Shown here piece by piece: positions 46,541 to 56,514 of a stretch of 64,000 nt of DNA. The stretch covers positions 310,001-374,000 of the forward strand of contig JAXBDG010000016.1 in the NCBI GenBank assembly GCA_036320915.1. Direction: 5' to 3'. The number at the start of each line of letters is the position of its first letter. The stretch's first letter is position 1. Below the pieces are notes generated by a model. It was given only the letters and a program-made list of their open reading frames with translations. It was not told where the DNA came from and made no database searches. The position numbers were made by a program, and so were the translations under genes. The DNA comes from Linnemannia elongata (lineage: Eukaryota > Mortierellomycota > Mortierellomycetes > Mortierellales > Mortierellaceae).

Positions 46541-46670
46541 TCTATTAGTGGATGAACTATCCAACACTTACTGAATTCTGCTTCAGTATGATAGGGAGAG
46601 CCGACATCGAAGGATCAAAAAGCAACGTCGCTATGAACGCTTGGCTGCCACAAGCCAGTTATTCTGTGGT
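46541..46670 (-). pseudogene. 28S rRNA fragment D
   Basis: Reverse complement of the 28S 3' domain, from the segment CTATTAGTGGATGAACTATC to CACAAGCCAGTTATTCTGTG. It is the best preserved of the short copies and is embedded in a pyrimidine array. Confidence 0.88.
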
Positions 46671-46978
46671 GCGGCACCCAGACAGATTCGGCATCCTCCT
46701 TTTTTCCCACACTGCATCCATCCGTCAATCCTCATCACTCCTAGGTATCCTTCCTTTTTTTGCTGCATCTCTCCATTTTTTCCTTTGGCTTCTCACCCCT
46801 TTTTTTCCGTCCCTCCCCTTCAAATCATTTTTTTCCTGTCCCTCTCCTTGAATCATTTTTCTATATCCTTCTTTTCTCTGACCCTGCTTTTTTCCCTGCC
46901 CTCGATTGCCTGCCTTTGTTTTCCCTGACGTTCTTTTCCTTGACCACTCATTTTCACCGTTTCACTTCCTGCCTTTTA

Positions 46979-47030
46979 CATCGAAGGATAAAAATGCAAC
47001 GCGGCTATGAACAATTGGCTGTCACAAGCC
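46979..47030 (-). pseudogene. 28S rRNA fragment E
   Basis: A 52-bp piece (CATCGAAGGATAAAAATGC ... TTGGCTGTCACAAGCC) of the same 28S region as fragments A, B and D, more decayed, inside the array. Confidence 0.75.
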
Positions 47031-47807
47031 ACAAGCAGTGGTCTGATTTTTTTTGGCATTCCTCCTTATTGATCCTGTGGCATCCATGCTATTTACACTG
47101 ATCTTTTAGTCTTCTTTTTATTTCTTTTCATTTATTTTCTGTGCACTCTTTGGTCTCTTTGGGATCGTCCTCCTCCTCCCCCTCTATTTTTCTCTTTGGC
47201 TTCTTTTCTCTGCGCCTTCATGATCATTTGGGCGCGCTTGATTTGATTTTGACTTCTTTGACCTTGAATGTTTTGTTGGTGTGGTCCCCTCTTGATTTTT
47301 TCATCGGTATGGTTTTTGCCTTGATTTTTTTTCCCGATGTGGTGCTACCCTGATTTCTACCTACATCTCTTGCAGTTTTCCAATGGCAATTCCTACCAGC
47401 GTTATTTTTCGGCGTCGTCTCCGGTGTTACTGTATTACCGGTATTATCTGCTTCTTTTCACTGCCCTTTCATCACTACACTGCCTTTTCTTTCCTTGCCT
47501 TTTCCTTGCACTTTCTTCCCTGCTCTTGATTTCCTTATTCCCCCTCCCCTGCTCTTTTTTTCCCCTCTCTGAATCTGCAATTTTTTTGGTATCTTCTCCT
47601 TTTCTTGTTCTCTGAATTTGCACTATTTTTGACGTCGCTCCTTTTTTATTGCATCCATAACCCCCTTTTTTTCTCTTCGCATCCACTTTATCTCTTTACC
47701 ATCCTCCTTTTATTGGCATAAAGTGACCTTGAACTTACTCATGAATGCTGTCCTCTTGATCTCTCCTTGTCAAAATGGCATTAAATAGTTTTTAGACCCT
47801 CTTCATT

Positions 47808-47816
47808 TATATAAAG
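47808..47816 (+). promoter_or_regulatory. TATA box of SSP3
   Basis: TATATAAAG, 354 bp upstream of the start codon at 48162. About 60 bp downstream lies CACATATCTGGTCCCTACTG, which recurs after the TATA box at 49757 as CACATATCTGATCCTACCTC, so the two promoters are related copies. Confidence 0.65.
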
Positions 47817-48161
47817 AGGTCACACCTTTCCGCTTTCCTGTGCCTCTACACCTTCCTGCCTGACACATATCTGGTCCCTACTGAAGATCAGAACCCCGCA
47901 AGAGCACTCTCAATACTTTATCACAAGCACCATCACAAGAGCCATCAATTGAACGATCGTTCTATCAAGATCGCCCAGATCCTACCAGAAACTCTCACAG
48001 GAGCACTCAAAAGAAGAACTGGCACAATCCCCGCACGTGCTTAAATTCTTAACCAGACTCTTGTAAGGCTACATGACAGCAGGTTCGCCGTGGGAGTGGC
48101 AATGTTTACTTGCAACTGACAGTCTCTCACTTTTCAATCCTGGTATTAAGCTAGCTTAGCA

Positions 48162-48473
48162 ATGAGATCGATACTTCCGCATCTATTGTACATGCTCTCT
48201 ATTTGCCAGTTTGTCATGTGTTCTGCTCCTGTTTATACTGGAACAATAACTACTCACGGCATGGGTAACAATGTGGATTGCCAAGTACGTCCCTGTTCAG
48301 GATGTCGTGTTGTGGACACATTCCACCCTGGTGACAAAGTTGCTGTTACATGTAAAACATCTATCAACATGGGCTCATGGACTGCGCAGCATTACAAGTT
48401 AATTTCAGATTGCTGGGTAGGATATGGAAATGTAGATGGCGTAGACGCTGCAGATATCCCAGAATGTGTTTAA
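48162..48473 (+). CDS. Small secreted SH3b-like Cys-rich protein (SSP3)
   Basis: 103 aa, single exon from the ATG at 48162. Residues 1-22 are a signal peptide (LLYMLSICQFVMCSA, cut near CSA). The mature 81 residues contain six Cys, probably three disulfides, and the pattern VDCQVRPCSGCRVVDTFHPG then DKVAVTCKTS ... HYKLISDCWVGYG. This is the layout of an SH3b (bacterial SH3-type) domain: N-V-x-R-x-G-P followed by a hydrophobic-G-D-x-V core and a W-V end. Such domains bind cell-wall or peptide ligands. It is therefore likely an extracellular wall-binding or effector-like protein; the ligand is unknown. The long leader may hold a 5'UTR intron. An array and a TATA box precede it as for SSP1 and SSP2. 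Confidence 0.72.
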   Translation: MRSILPHLLYMLSICQFVMCSAPVYTGTITTHGMGNNVDCQVRPCSGCRVVDTFHPGDKVAVTCKTSINMGSWTAQHYKLISDCWVGYGNVDGVDAADIPECV

Positions 48474-48728
48474 TTTTATAGCCTTCAGAGATCACCCTCT
48501 GTCACATCCAATGACCCTCCTTTGCCACTGGTTCATCAATCAAACCCTTTTTTGCCACCATCACCTTGTGTTACCCTTAATTCAGTGTGCTCGCATATAG
48601 AAATGTACCCAAAGCAAAGGGTCTAAGTGGGCTGCACTGCCACATTCCCCCACATTTCCCCACAGACACTCTCAATTGACTCGCACAGTCCACATCCCCT
48701 CAAATAGCATAAATATACCTTCTTCCCC

Positions 48729-48790
48729 AGCTTAGTTTTAGTCCTTTACCTAGTAACTTGAATACATCCCCTTTACCAACTTGACCCCTG
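48729..48790 (+). repeat. Dispersed repeat, copy 1
   Basis: CTTAGTTTTAGTCCTTTACC, then TAGTAACTTGAATACATCCC and CTTTACCAACTTGACCCC. The reverse complement of a closely similar stretch is at 51038-51099. CATAAATATACC just upstream resembles a TATA box, so it could be part of a retrotransposon LTR, but no LTR ends were found. Confidence 0.65.
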
Positions 48791-49239
48791 TTCCCTTCCC
48801 TCTTCCCTTGTCCCCTCCTGCTGCGTCCTGGTTAAAAAGGATGCAGGAATGGTGGTTTCAGAGGGGAAAATTGAGTAACGAGAAAAAGAGTTATTTTTAT
48901 TCAGGATCGCGGGGAGCGACAGCTCTTATGCTGCTGTCGCTCTCCACTTGCCCATTTTTTACACATTAACTTCGTTAATTAAAAATAAACACGTAATTGC
49001 CCGCAGAAAGGTCGTGTCAATTACGTGGCCCACAACAGTTCCTCCACCCTCGTTCCAGTCCCAACTGCCTTGCATCCATGTAAGAGCACAATGCAATTGT
49101 AGGTGGAAAGAAGCTGTTGTTTCAATAAGGGAACTATGGGGTATTCAAGTCTATCTGTGTTTCGTGATTGTTGATCTAAGTTATATCTCTGGGTTGGATC
49201 CCAGGTCTTATCACGCTAATCTCTGAGACCTTATCTTGC
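48791..49239. other. No supported gene
   Basis: The stretch between the dispersed repeat and the next pyrimidine array has short frames only. A local hairpin AGCGACAGCTCTTATGCTGC / TGTCGCT lies near 48915-48940. Confidence 0.4.
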
Positions 49240-49740
49240 TGCAATCCATTTTTTGTTCAGTCCCTCCCTTTTTTTCAGTATCTCTTTTTTTTCTGCACCT
49301 CCTTTTTTCCCATTTCTGGTCTCCATCGTTACTGCATCCTCATCTTTTCGGCGCCCTTCCCTTTTTTTCGACCTCCCCATTTTTTTTCCAGCGTCCCTCC
49401 CTTTTCTCGACATCCCCATTTTTTTTCCAGCATCCCTCCCTTTTTTCGGCATCCCCGTTTTTTCCCAGCGTCCCTCCCCTTGTTCCGGCACCTCCAATTT
49501 TTTTGGCGTTCCTCCCCTTTTTTCCGCATCATTCGGCATCCCTCCCACGGCAACTTTTTTTTTGTCCCTCCATGACATCTTATGTCCCTCCTCTGATATG
49601 TGTTTTCTTTGTCCATCCTATAACATTTTCCTGTCTTCTTCCTTCCCCCAACTTTCTTTTTCTCTCTACCTCCCTTTTCCCTAGTATTTTGCCTTAATCC
49701 CCTCCCTACGTTTTTCTCCCTCCATCCTCATTTTTAAATC
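49240..49740 (+). repeat. Pyrimidine array upstream of promoter at 49757
   Basis: About 500 bp of degenerate units such as CATCCCCATTTTTTTTCCAG and CGTCCCTCCCTTTT, with strong CT bias. It ends 17 bp before the TATA box at 49757. Confidence 0.75.
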
Positions 49741-49756
49741 CTTTTTCTTCTTCTTG

Positions 49757-50470
49757 TATATAAAGAAGTTCCACACAGACTTAATATCCTGCACAAACAC
49801 ATATCTGATCCTACCTCAAGACAGGACTCACAACAGTTCTCTCAGCAGTTGCAATAATTTCTGCGGGAACCACCTCAAGTATCATCATAAGATCGATATC
49901 CCTTGCAGAACCCTTATAAAAGCGCCACAGAATCCTGCTATATAGTGTTGTCATTGCACCAATAGTGTAAGTGCCTGACTGCATTTGAATTCACTTATTG
50001 TCTTAGTAATCTTATCAATTTCTTCCTCAAAAGCTTCCACGGATTGGAAATATACCTAGTTGGATGTATGTGAGACTTGCTACTACGAATATTCCCTTGC
50101 TCTCTACATTCCCTAGATCAAACAATGCATATTTCGAACAGTACCATCCACAGCAAACTGAAATGCTGGGCCTTGTTCATATGCTTAGCTCCAGTTATGT
50201 GGAGCTTTTCATCTGCCCAGGGGATTCCTCTATGTATCTTGCAATAGGCCTATTCAGAGTTGAAAAAAGATTTCTGTCCGTTTTCCATGTTTGGGAAACG
50301 AACAGCTTCAATCCCTATGTACGATTCCCAAAGATGGAAAACGAACAGAAATCTTTTTTCAACTCTGAATAGGGCTAATGTGCCCAAGCATCAATTAAGG
50401 TCACAGGATGTAACGTCATGGAGCGGTGTGCATGTGACAACAATCACTTTAAACAAGGCATTCAAGCCTG
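49757..50470 (+). other. Promoter copy and remnant of a secreted-protein locus
   Basis: TATATAAAG at 49757-49765, then CACATATCTGATCCTACCTC and a CA/CT-rich leader related to the leader of the gene at 48162. Downstream, the only open frame (50064-50372) has no signal peptide, and its second half is a hairpin element (50247-50375). I read it as a relic locus whose coding part is lost or unrecognisable, disrupted by the insertion. Confidence 0.45.
50247..50375. mobile_element. 129-bp hairpin MITE with TA duplication
   Basis: The arms fold back over about 53 bp. GGCCTATTCAGAGTTGAAAA at the left pairs with the end ...TTCAACTCTGAATAGGGC, with very few mismatches, leaving a loop of roughly 20 bp. 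TA directly flanks both ends (50245-50246 and 50376-50377), the target duplication typical of Tc1/mariner elements. There is no room for a protein, so it is non-autonomous. Confidence 0.8.
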
Positions 50471-51037
50471 CATTACTGTGATAGTATCGTAGGCTATTCT
50501 GCTTTGCCTTCACCTGTGTGACAGTATTATAGTCTGTCTCCTGTGTTGCCACCATTGTCATGCGTTGCCACCATTCCTATGCTTCTATCACTGTGCCCCT
50601 GTACACTAGTATAAATACCCAATCTCTTTGTATAATAAACAGCATCCGTTTCTAGCCTTTCCTCCTTGTCCCTAGTACCCTCGTGCCCTCACTTGTCCTT
50701 ATCACTGTCTATCCCTTTGTTCAGAACCTCTTGCTCTGCTGCTATTACACCCACGTCCCCTCTATAAATATAATTATTTGTTCCTTACCTAGTTCGAAAC
50801 AAGGGCTGGGGAAAGATTGTAAGAAGAGAGGGTTCAGGGCAAGGTGTCAAAGACTGACGAGCAGAAGCAGGTAAAACGTGTAGTAAATTTGTATTTAGAA
50901 AGGCGAGTGGGCAGAGGACTAGATTAGCGTCACGAACCAGGACTAAGGCAAGGCAGAATGAACTTCCCCAAGACAAGATTACGGACAAGGGCAGGGAGAC
51001 GGGGAAGACAAGTGAGAGAGAGAGAGAGAGGTCGAAG
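50471..51037. other. No supported gene
   Basis: It contains a duplicated TGTTGCCACCATT/CGTTGCCACCATT motif near 50545-50575, a TATAAATACC box near 50612 and a GA tract at 51012-51030. No coding region follows the box. Probably repeat-derived. Confidence 0.4.
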
Positions 51038-51099
51038 GAGGTCAAGGTGACAAAGGGTATGTATTCGAGTTACTAGGTAAAGAACTAAACTAAGATGGG
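51038..51099 (-). repeat. Dispersed repeat, copy 2
   Basis: The minus strand reads CTTAGTTTAGTTCTTTACCT, then AGTAACTCGAATACATACCC, matching 48729-48790 with about 85 percent identity by eye. It is inverted relative to copy 1. Confidence 0.65.
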
Positions 51100-51128
51100 G
51101 GTCAAGGGTCTATTTAGGGTCTACATCT

Positions 51129-51989
51129 TTAAGCGTAACAGCCATACGTGTAATAGCGTTGTGACTATTTTGAGAGGCGTAATAAATAAAAATCCCAGCC
51201 ACATCCGCCTTTAAGCGTAATGAAAAGCGTAATTAGGAACACACCCGCTCCTGCCTCCCGCTTATTCGCCTTCTCTTACCACTTCATTATCTGGGCCATT
51301 GACATTGATGCCAGAACCAAAGGTACTATTGAATGCCATTGGTCATTTCCTGATTGATATCTTAAAAGAGGCAGGAGGGCTTCAAAAGCTTCTAGTTGCC
51401 ACTGTGACACCAGAAAACTGCCAGGTATAAATGGTTAACGGGCAAGATAAGATAAGGGTACCTTGATATATTCGCTAATGAATCACCAACACTCGCTGTT
51501 GTTATTTTTTTAGGCAAATCTCTCCCGTTCAACTTGTTGTGGGTGTGATCACAAGCAATTGATCGTGGAGAGAACCGACTAGTATGGAAGACCGTGTCCA
51601 ACAAGCAAAGAAACTAAAGCAATGTTGTGTCCATACATGGTCGGGTTTCATGCATTTTCAATGCAGTTGATCATTCGAACGAGACTCTTAAACTTGCTAA
51701 GGAGGCAGTAAAGAAGTTCAATAAGAGCGAGGCGTTGAAGAAAGTTGCAGTTAAATTTGATGAAATGGAGTTTTATCTGCTTGATGAGGCGAGAAGACAG
51801 GGAATTAGAGGAGAAAGGATACGACAATACATCTACAATAAATAAGTATGAACAAGGTAAAACACATACATATGCGAACAGACTCGTCAATTCGTGTCAA
51901 AGTCCATTACGCTTAAAGTCGAATGTGACTATTTACATTACGCTTGCCGAAACAGTCCCAACGCTAATTACACTTATGGTTACGCTTAA
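51129..51989. mobile_element. 861-bp inverted-repeat element between TTAA sites
   Basis: The left end TTAAGCGTAACAGCCATACG and the right end, read in reverse complement as TTAAGCGTAACCATAAGTG, begin imperfect terminal inverted repeats of about 90-95 bp. Each repeat also has an internal copy of TTTAAGCGTAATG about 80 bp in. TTAA flanks GCGTAAC on both sides, as expected for a piggyBac-type TTAA duplication, although the internal copies make that reading uncertain. Inside, an open frame without ATG (51627-51845) ends KFDEMEFYLLDEARRQGIRG ERIRQYIYNK and may be a captured exon. No transposase is present, so it is non-autonomous. Confidence 0.65.
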
Positions 51990-52000
51990 AACTGTATGCT

Positions 52001-52208
52001 CATAAAAAAGAGAGATGTTCTCACGAACAAATCGATAGAACATGGGCTTAGTCTCTGCAGATCGTAGCAACAAGACTACTGTACTGCTTATAATATCCCG
52101 TTCAATTAAAGTCGTCTGCAATGAATTTATCTCTTCCAATATTTGAAATTAACATTAGCAGGAACCTCACAAAGCCTTTCCGCTCTGCAAGATAGCCTCA
52201 CGTAGAGT
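52001..52208 (-). pseudogene. 28S rRNA 3'-end fragment F
   Basis: Reverse complement of the last 190 bp of 28S rRNA (from AGTACTGTAGTAGTCTTGTTG-like sequence to GAGACTAAGCCCATG) plus about 20 bp beyond the mature 3' end, shared with copy C at 45400. It sits directly beside the TTAA element. Confidence 0.85.
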
Positions 52209-52739
52209 AAGACAGGATTGACCTTTTTTGAGGCAGGATCAGGTAGAAGTGTGGGAAACATAAGATGTAATGATCAGAATGTCAGACGTGAGGTTCAAAG
52301 GCAGAGACGTAGCGTTATTTCGGTTATTAGGTAGGGATCAAACCACAGTCAAACCTGTTTAACGTACGCTGACTTGACCGCAAACCTGGTTTAAAGTAAA
52401 AGTTTTTTCAGTCCCAAGGACAGATTTGTAGTTAGTTTTGACCTCAATGGACCTGGATTAACGTAAAAAGCCGCTTGAAGGAAGGGGCTTTTTAATGACG
52501 TTTCGTGCAATAAGAACGGTTCGTTCAAAAAGACTAAGTCACTATGTACAATCGTGTTTTTTTTATTCGTGTCGTGTTGTGGTAAGTAGTTTTAACAGTG
52601 GTATTTTTGAGAGGGTATTCTAAGAGAGTGTATGTATGTTCAAAAGCGTAACAGGGGTGGCAGCAACAAAAAGAGGCGGTGAGAAGAGGAATGAAAATAT
52701 GTGAAGATGAAGGAAGGAAGGAAAGAAGGAAGAGAGAGT
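52209..52739. other. 3' flank of the NIPA gene, no gene seen
   Basis: AT-rich with T-runs near 52557. The segment 52340-52480 has GTTTAACGTACG and GATTAACGTAAAAAG motifs that look like remnants of another repeat. Confidence 0.4.
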
Positions 52740-55700
52740 CTATTCCCGCTTAGAGACAGGCGAGATAGCAGTATTCGTAGTCGTCGACGACATCGGATCA
52801 GAAGCATCCACAATCCACTCCTCAGCCTCGCGATCAAGCGTTTCCATATCCAACTCGACCGCCTGCATCGATTGAGAGGGAGTCATCCCCTTCCAAAGCA
52901 AACCCGCCACAGAGTTCGAGCTCGCATACGAATCTGGCATCCCAACTCCCATGGGATCAAACCCATCCGACGACAACCTTGACTGTGCCGTATCAGCATC
53001 CGCAGCGGCCTGTTGGACCAAAGAAGTCGACGTTGAGAAGGAAGATGGGATCATTCCAGACCCAATGGTGCTGATACTGCTGGTGGTCATGGAGTGTTGG
53101 AGTTGTGAAGTTGGGTGGTGTTGGTGTTGTTGGAGGTGATGGAGTTGTTGCTGTGCACTGGCACTCAGTCTCGATCCGGACCCAGAAGTAGGTCCACCTC
53201 CGCTACTACTTGACGCCGAATGACCTCCACCATCACCGTCACCAGAATGGTTCCCACCAAAGGTGCCAGTCGACGACGAACCAAGGGCACTCTTGGCGAG
53301 TAACATCCCATTCATCGTCCCTAGATCAAGTCCTGAGCCAGCAAGAGTCAACGGAATGCCATGCTCGCTCTTGGTCGTAAACGAAAGCTGCCGCCCATGG
53401 TGTCCATGTCCATGTGAAGATGTCGTTGATGTGTTGGGGATACTGGACTGTGAATAACCTCCTGGCCCTCCTCCAACAGTTGCCGAGAGCGGTGGTGGTG
53501 TTCCTGTGAAATAGTGATTCTGATAACTCTGCGGCTCACCAGTAATACCATCTCCACTTGATGGCATCGCGTCGAGTGGTCCTCCAGCCTTGTGGTGACC
53601 ACCACCACTACCAGCAGCCCAGATCCCACTACTCATCTCGGCCGTCGACTGCCTCCGCGAATGCACCGGCGAAGAGTCCCTAGAGGACGCCCGGGAGCCC
53701 ACAGAACTCGGCCGCCCATTTTCACCAAACAACATCGAATGCATCACCTTTCGCTTGGGTTCTTCCCACTCTGACGGCAGCCCAGTCCAGGACCCCTGTC
53801 GCCCACGGTGTGGCCTCCACGCCTCTGACCCTGGCCCTGCTCCCCCTAATGATGGCACCCGTCGATGTGTCGACTCGGGTCGCGGCATACTACTATCGAC
53901 AGAACTACGCCTGAATGCCTTGAACGGGTTCTTCAAGTCCTCAATGACAGTCGCCCAACGCGGCGACGAAGGCCGACCACCATCACCATCCACCGGAACA
54001 GCAGCTGAAGGAGATGATGACCTCGATCCGCCCAATCCAGGAGCACCGTCTTGGAGATGCTTGGGCTTAACAGGAAAGGGTGAATTGGTATACTGTGCTC
54101 GGAACTCGCTCGGTGACATGGGTCTTGGCTGAGTAGCAAGTCGCGCAGAAGCAGGGCCACGTCGAGTCTCAGACCGTCCTCGTGTAACAAGTGCAGATCC
54201 CGTATCGATCATCGGTAATGATGGTCGTCGCCGTTCATCAATAGAGTTTCGGCCTGCACGTCCACGATCAATATTGCCGAGTCGTTTGTCGAGATGCGCA
54301 TGCGCAGGGGCCATGGGTGGTAGTTGCTTCTCGCGGTCGCCACTTCCTGCTGCTGCTGCTGCTGCATTAGCTACTGCTGCTGCCCGTGCTCCTGCCATCA
54401 CGCCTGCTGTGAGCGCCGCTGCGGCCGCTGCAGCTGCAGCATCCAAATCTGCCATGGACCGTCCATCACGAGGGGTCCTAAAAGGATCGCTGGAATAACT
54501 CGACATGCTGTCGATTCCTGTACCACGTCGAGTCGTTGTTGCCCCAATGTTATCAGCTGGAACATCAGGCCCACCTCTCCTACGACGGTTGTTACCAGTC
54601 AAGATCGACGGCAACACATCCAAACCCTCATACTCTTCCCCATCCTGAGCACCCGTGAAACTCTTGCCCTCCGAATCCTTCTGCTTTCTCATCAAAGAGC
54701 CACGCCGACTGGGGTTATCCGAAAATTTCTCATTCGATCCACCGTTTCCTCCAGCATTACCGCTTTGCCCACCAGATCCAGCACCAGCGACTGATCCTGA
54801 ACTTCCCGACTTGCGACGATGTCCCATCTCATTTCCATGAATATCAGCATCGTTCTCATGTGACCCACGTCGTCCTACAGTACGACCCTCCTCATCCTGG
54901 TCATCCGACTGTTCGCTGTCTTCAGGAGATTCCAGTTCGGGCTTGGGTGCGCTGAGCATGCGAACTCCATAGATAAGGGCACCGATGCCAACGAGGATGA
55001 GGAGCAAGACCCAAGGTTTGTAGTTTTGGAGTTGGTTCAGGTAGATGATCGAGTTGATGAGTCCGAACGCCGTATAGAATCCGTAGAACATGGGAACCAC
55101 GAGCACCGAGTCGTACAGCTTCAACGCCGTGTTCAAGCAGTATACCTATTCAAATCAAAATGTACAGAAATAAAATGAAATGTCAGGATCTGGCGTTTTT
55201 ACAATAACGAGTAGGGTTGCAACTTGCGCAGAACGAAAACTAACCTGGAGGACGGCGGTGAGGACGAGAACAATGAGTATAAAGTAGCTGAGAGAATCCT
55301 TGAACTGGTTCTGGCCAGAGAACGAAGAGGTAACCAATTTGACGCCACTCTTGGCGAGGAGCAAGGTCTGACTGGCAATGAGACCACCACAGGTCGCCAT
55401 GATCATGGCTACAACCTTCTTCAACCTCACATCCTTCACATCAGCATCCAGCCCTGGGTCGCCCACGAGTGTTAGTCCCGATGCTCTCGCAAACCGGTTA
55501 GTACCCAATAACTGAGTCAACTTTGTCTTCATCCGTTTCCGCATCTGGCCCGACTCGTCATCGAGTGTGATCGCCCAGTAAGCATACAGACCCAACGACA
55601 ATAAGGCTGCGATCACGATGTTGAGGATGGAAAAGTAAAAGATAAAGACCAGTCTGGAGAAGAGGGCCTTGAGCTCGGAGATGGTCAGAGAGTCCTCAAT

Positions 55701-56469
55701 GTCGGCTCCTGCAGAGTTCATTCCGCCAAAGACGACGATCCAGACGACAGAGATCATGACGACGATGGTCCCATAGACATCCTTCTTGGTAATTCTTGTT
55801 CCGACCAAGATCTTGGCAAATACAAAGTTAAAGATCAGAGCAATCGATCCCAGCGGTGCCACCCATTGCGTCTTTAGAAAATCTTTGGAGGGTAGGACAA
55901 GGAAAGGAGGAAGGGGTGTTTTAGTTGTTTAATTGCGTTGTGTCCAGTGCACCTTGTTACTCGATGCGTTTATATGTATGTTTCGGTGTGGTCTATGTAC
56001 TCCTTGGGTGTTGTTCGTCTGTTTGATCTGAGACCCCCCCTGCCCTTGATGCCCCCCTCTTTGCCTTTCCCCTTGGGTGCCATTATAAACAATGCACATA
56101 TGCCCTGAGTATCAGAGAAAGACAACAGACTTGTTTTTTTTTGCATAATTTCCTTTTTGCATGCGCATCGCTGCAATCCCCCTAACCCCTTCAGGTCACT
56201 TTCCCCCTTTCACTCCCTCTTACTCGTTCTTTTTGCTTTTTTGCACCTTGTTACTTTTTGGCAATGGTATTCCCTCTTTCGCAGTAGTAAAATCCATCGC
56301 GCCGTGTCACCCCGGTGAAAAGATAATTTCTCCACGTGCACATTCTGATTTCGTTATGAGTGTGAGAGACAATGAGAGGGATGTGGATGGGGTTGGAGTG
56401 GATGTGTTACGATTCACCCTCACGTTGAGGCTACGAACGACTGATCCCTCGTCATTCCCACAGTTGAAC

Positions 56470-56514
<45 letters not shown>

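Larger units (their letters stand above)
46080..47700 (+). repeat. Pyrimidine array upstream of SSP3
   Basis: About 1.6 kb of degenerate units of the type CATCCCTTGATCTTTTT, CCTTGGTTGATCCC and CTTTTTTTGCATCCCT, interrupted by two 28S rRNA fragments (46541-46670 and 46979-47030). It ends about 110 bp before the TATA box at 47808. Open frames in it (Phe, Leu, Ser and Pro only) are artefacts. Confidence 0.75.

Noticed and set aside
49231..49697. Several 90-150-codon frames on both strands
   Set aside because: All are low-complexity readings of the pyrimidine array.
50064..50372. 102-codon frame downstream of the promoter copy
   Set aside because: Its second half is the hairpin MITE and its first half has no signal peptide, so it was not called as a gene.
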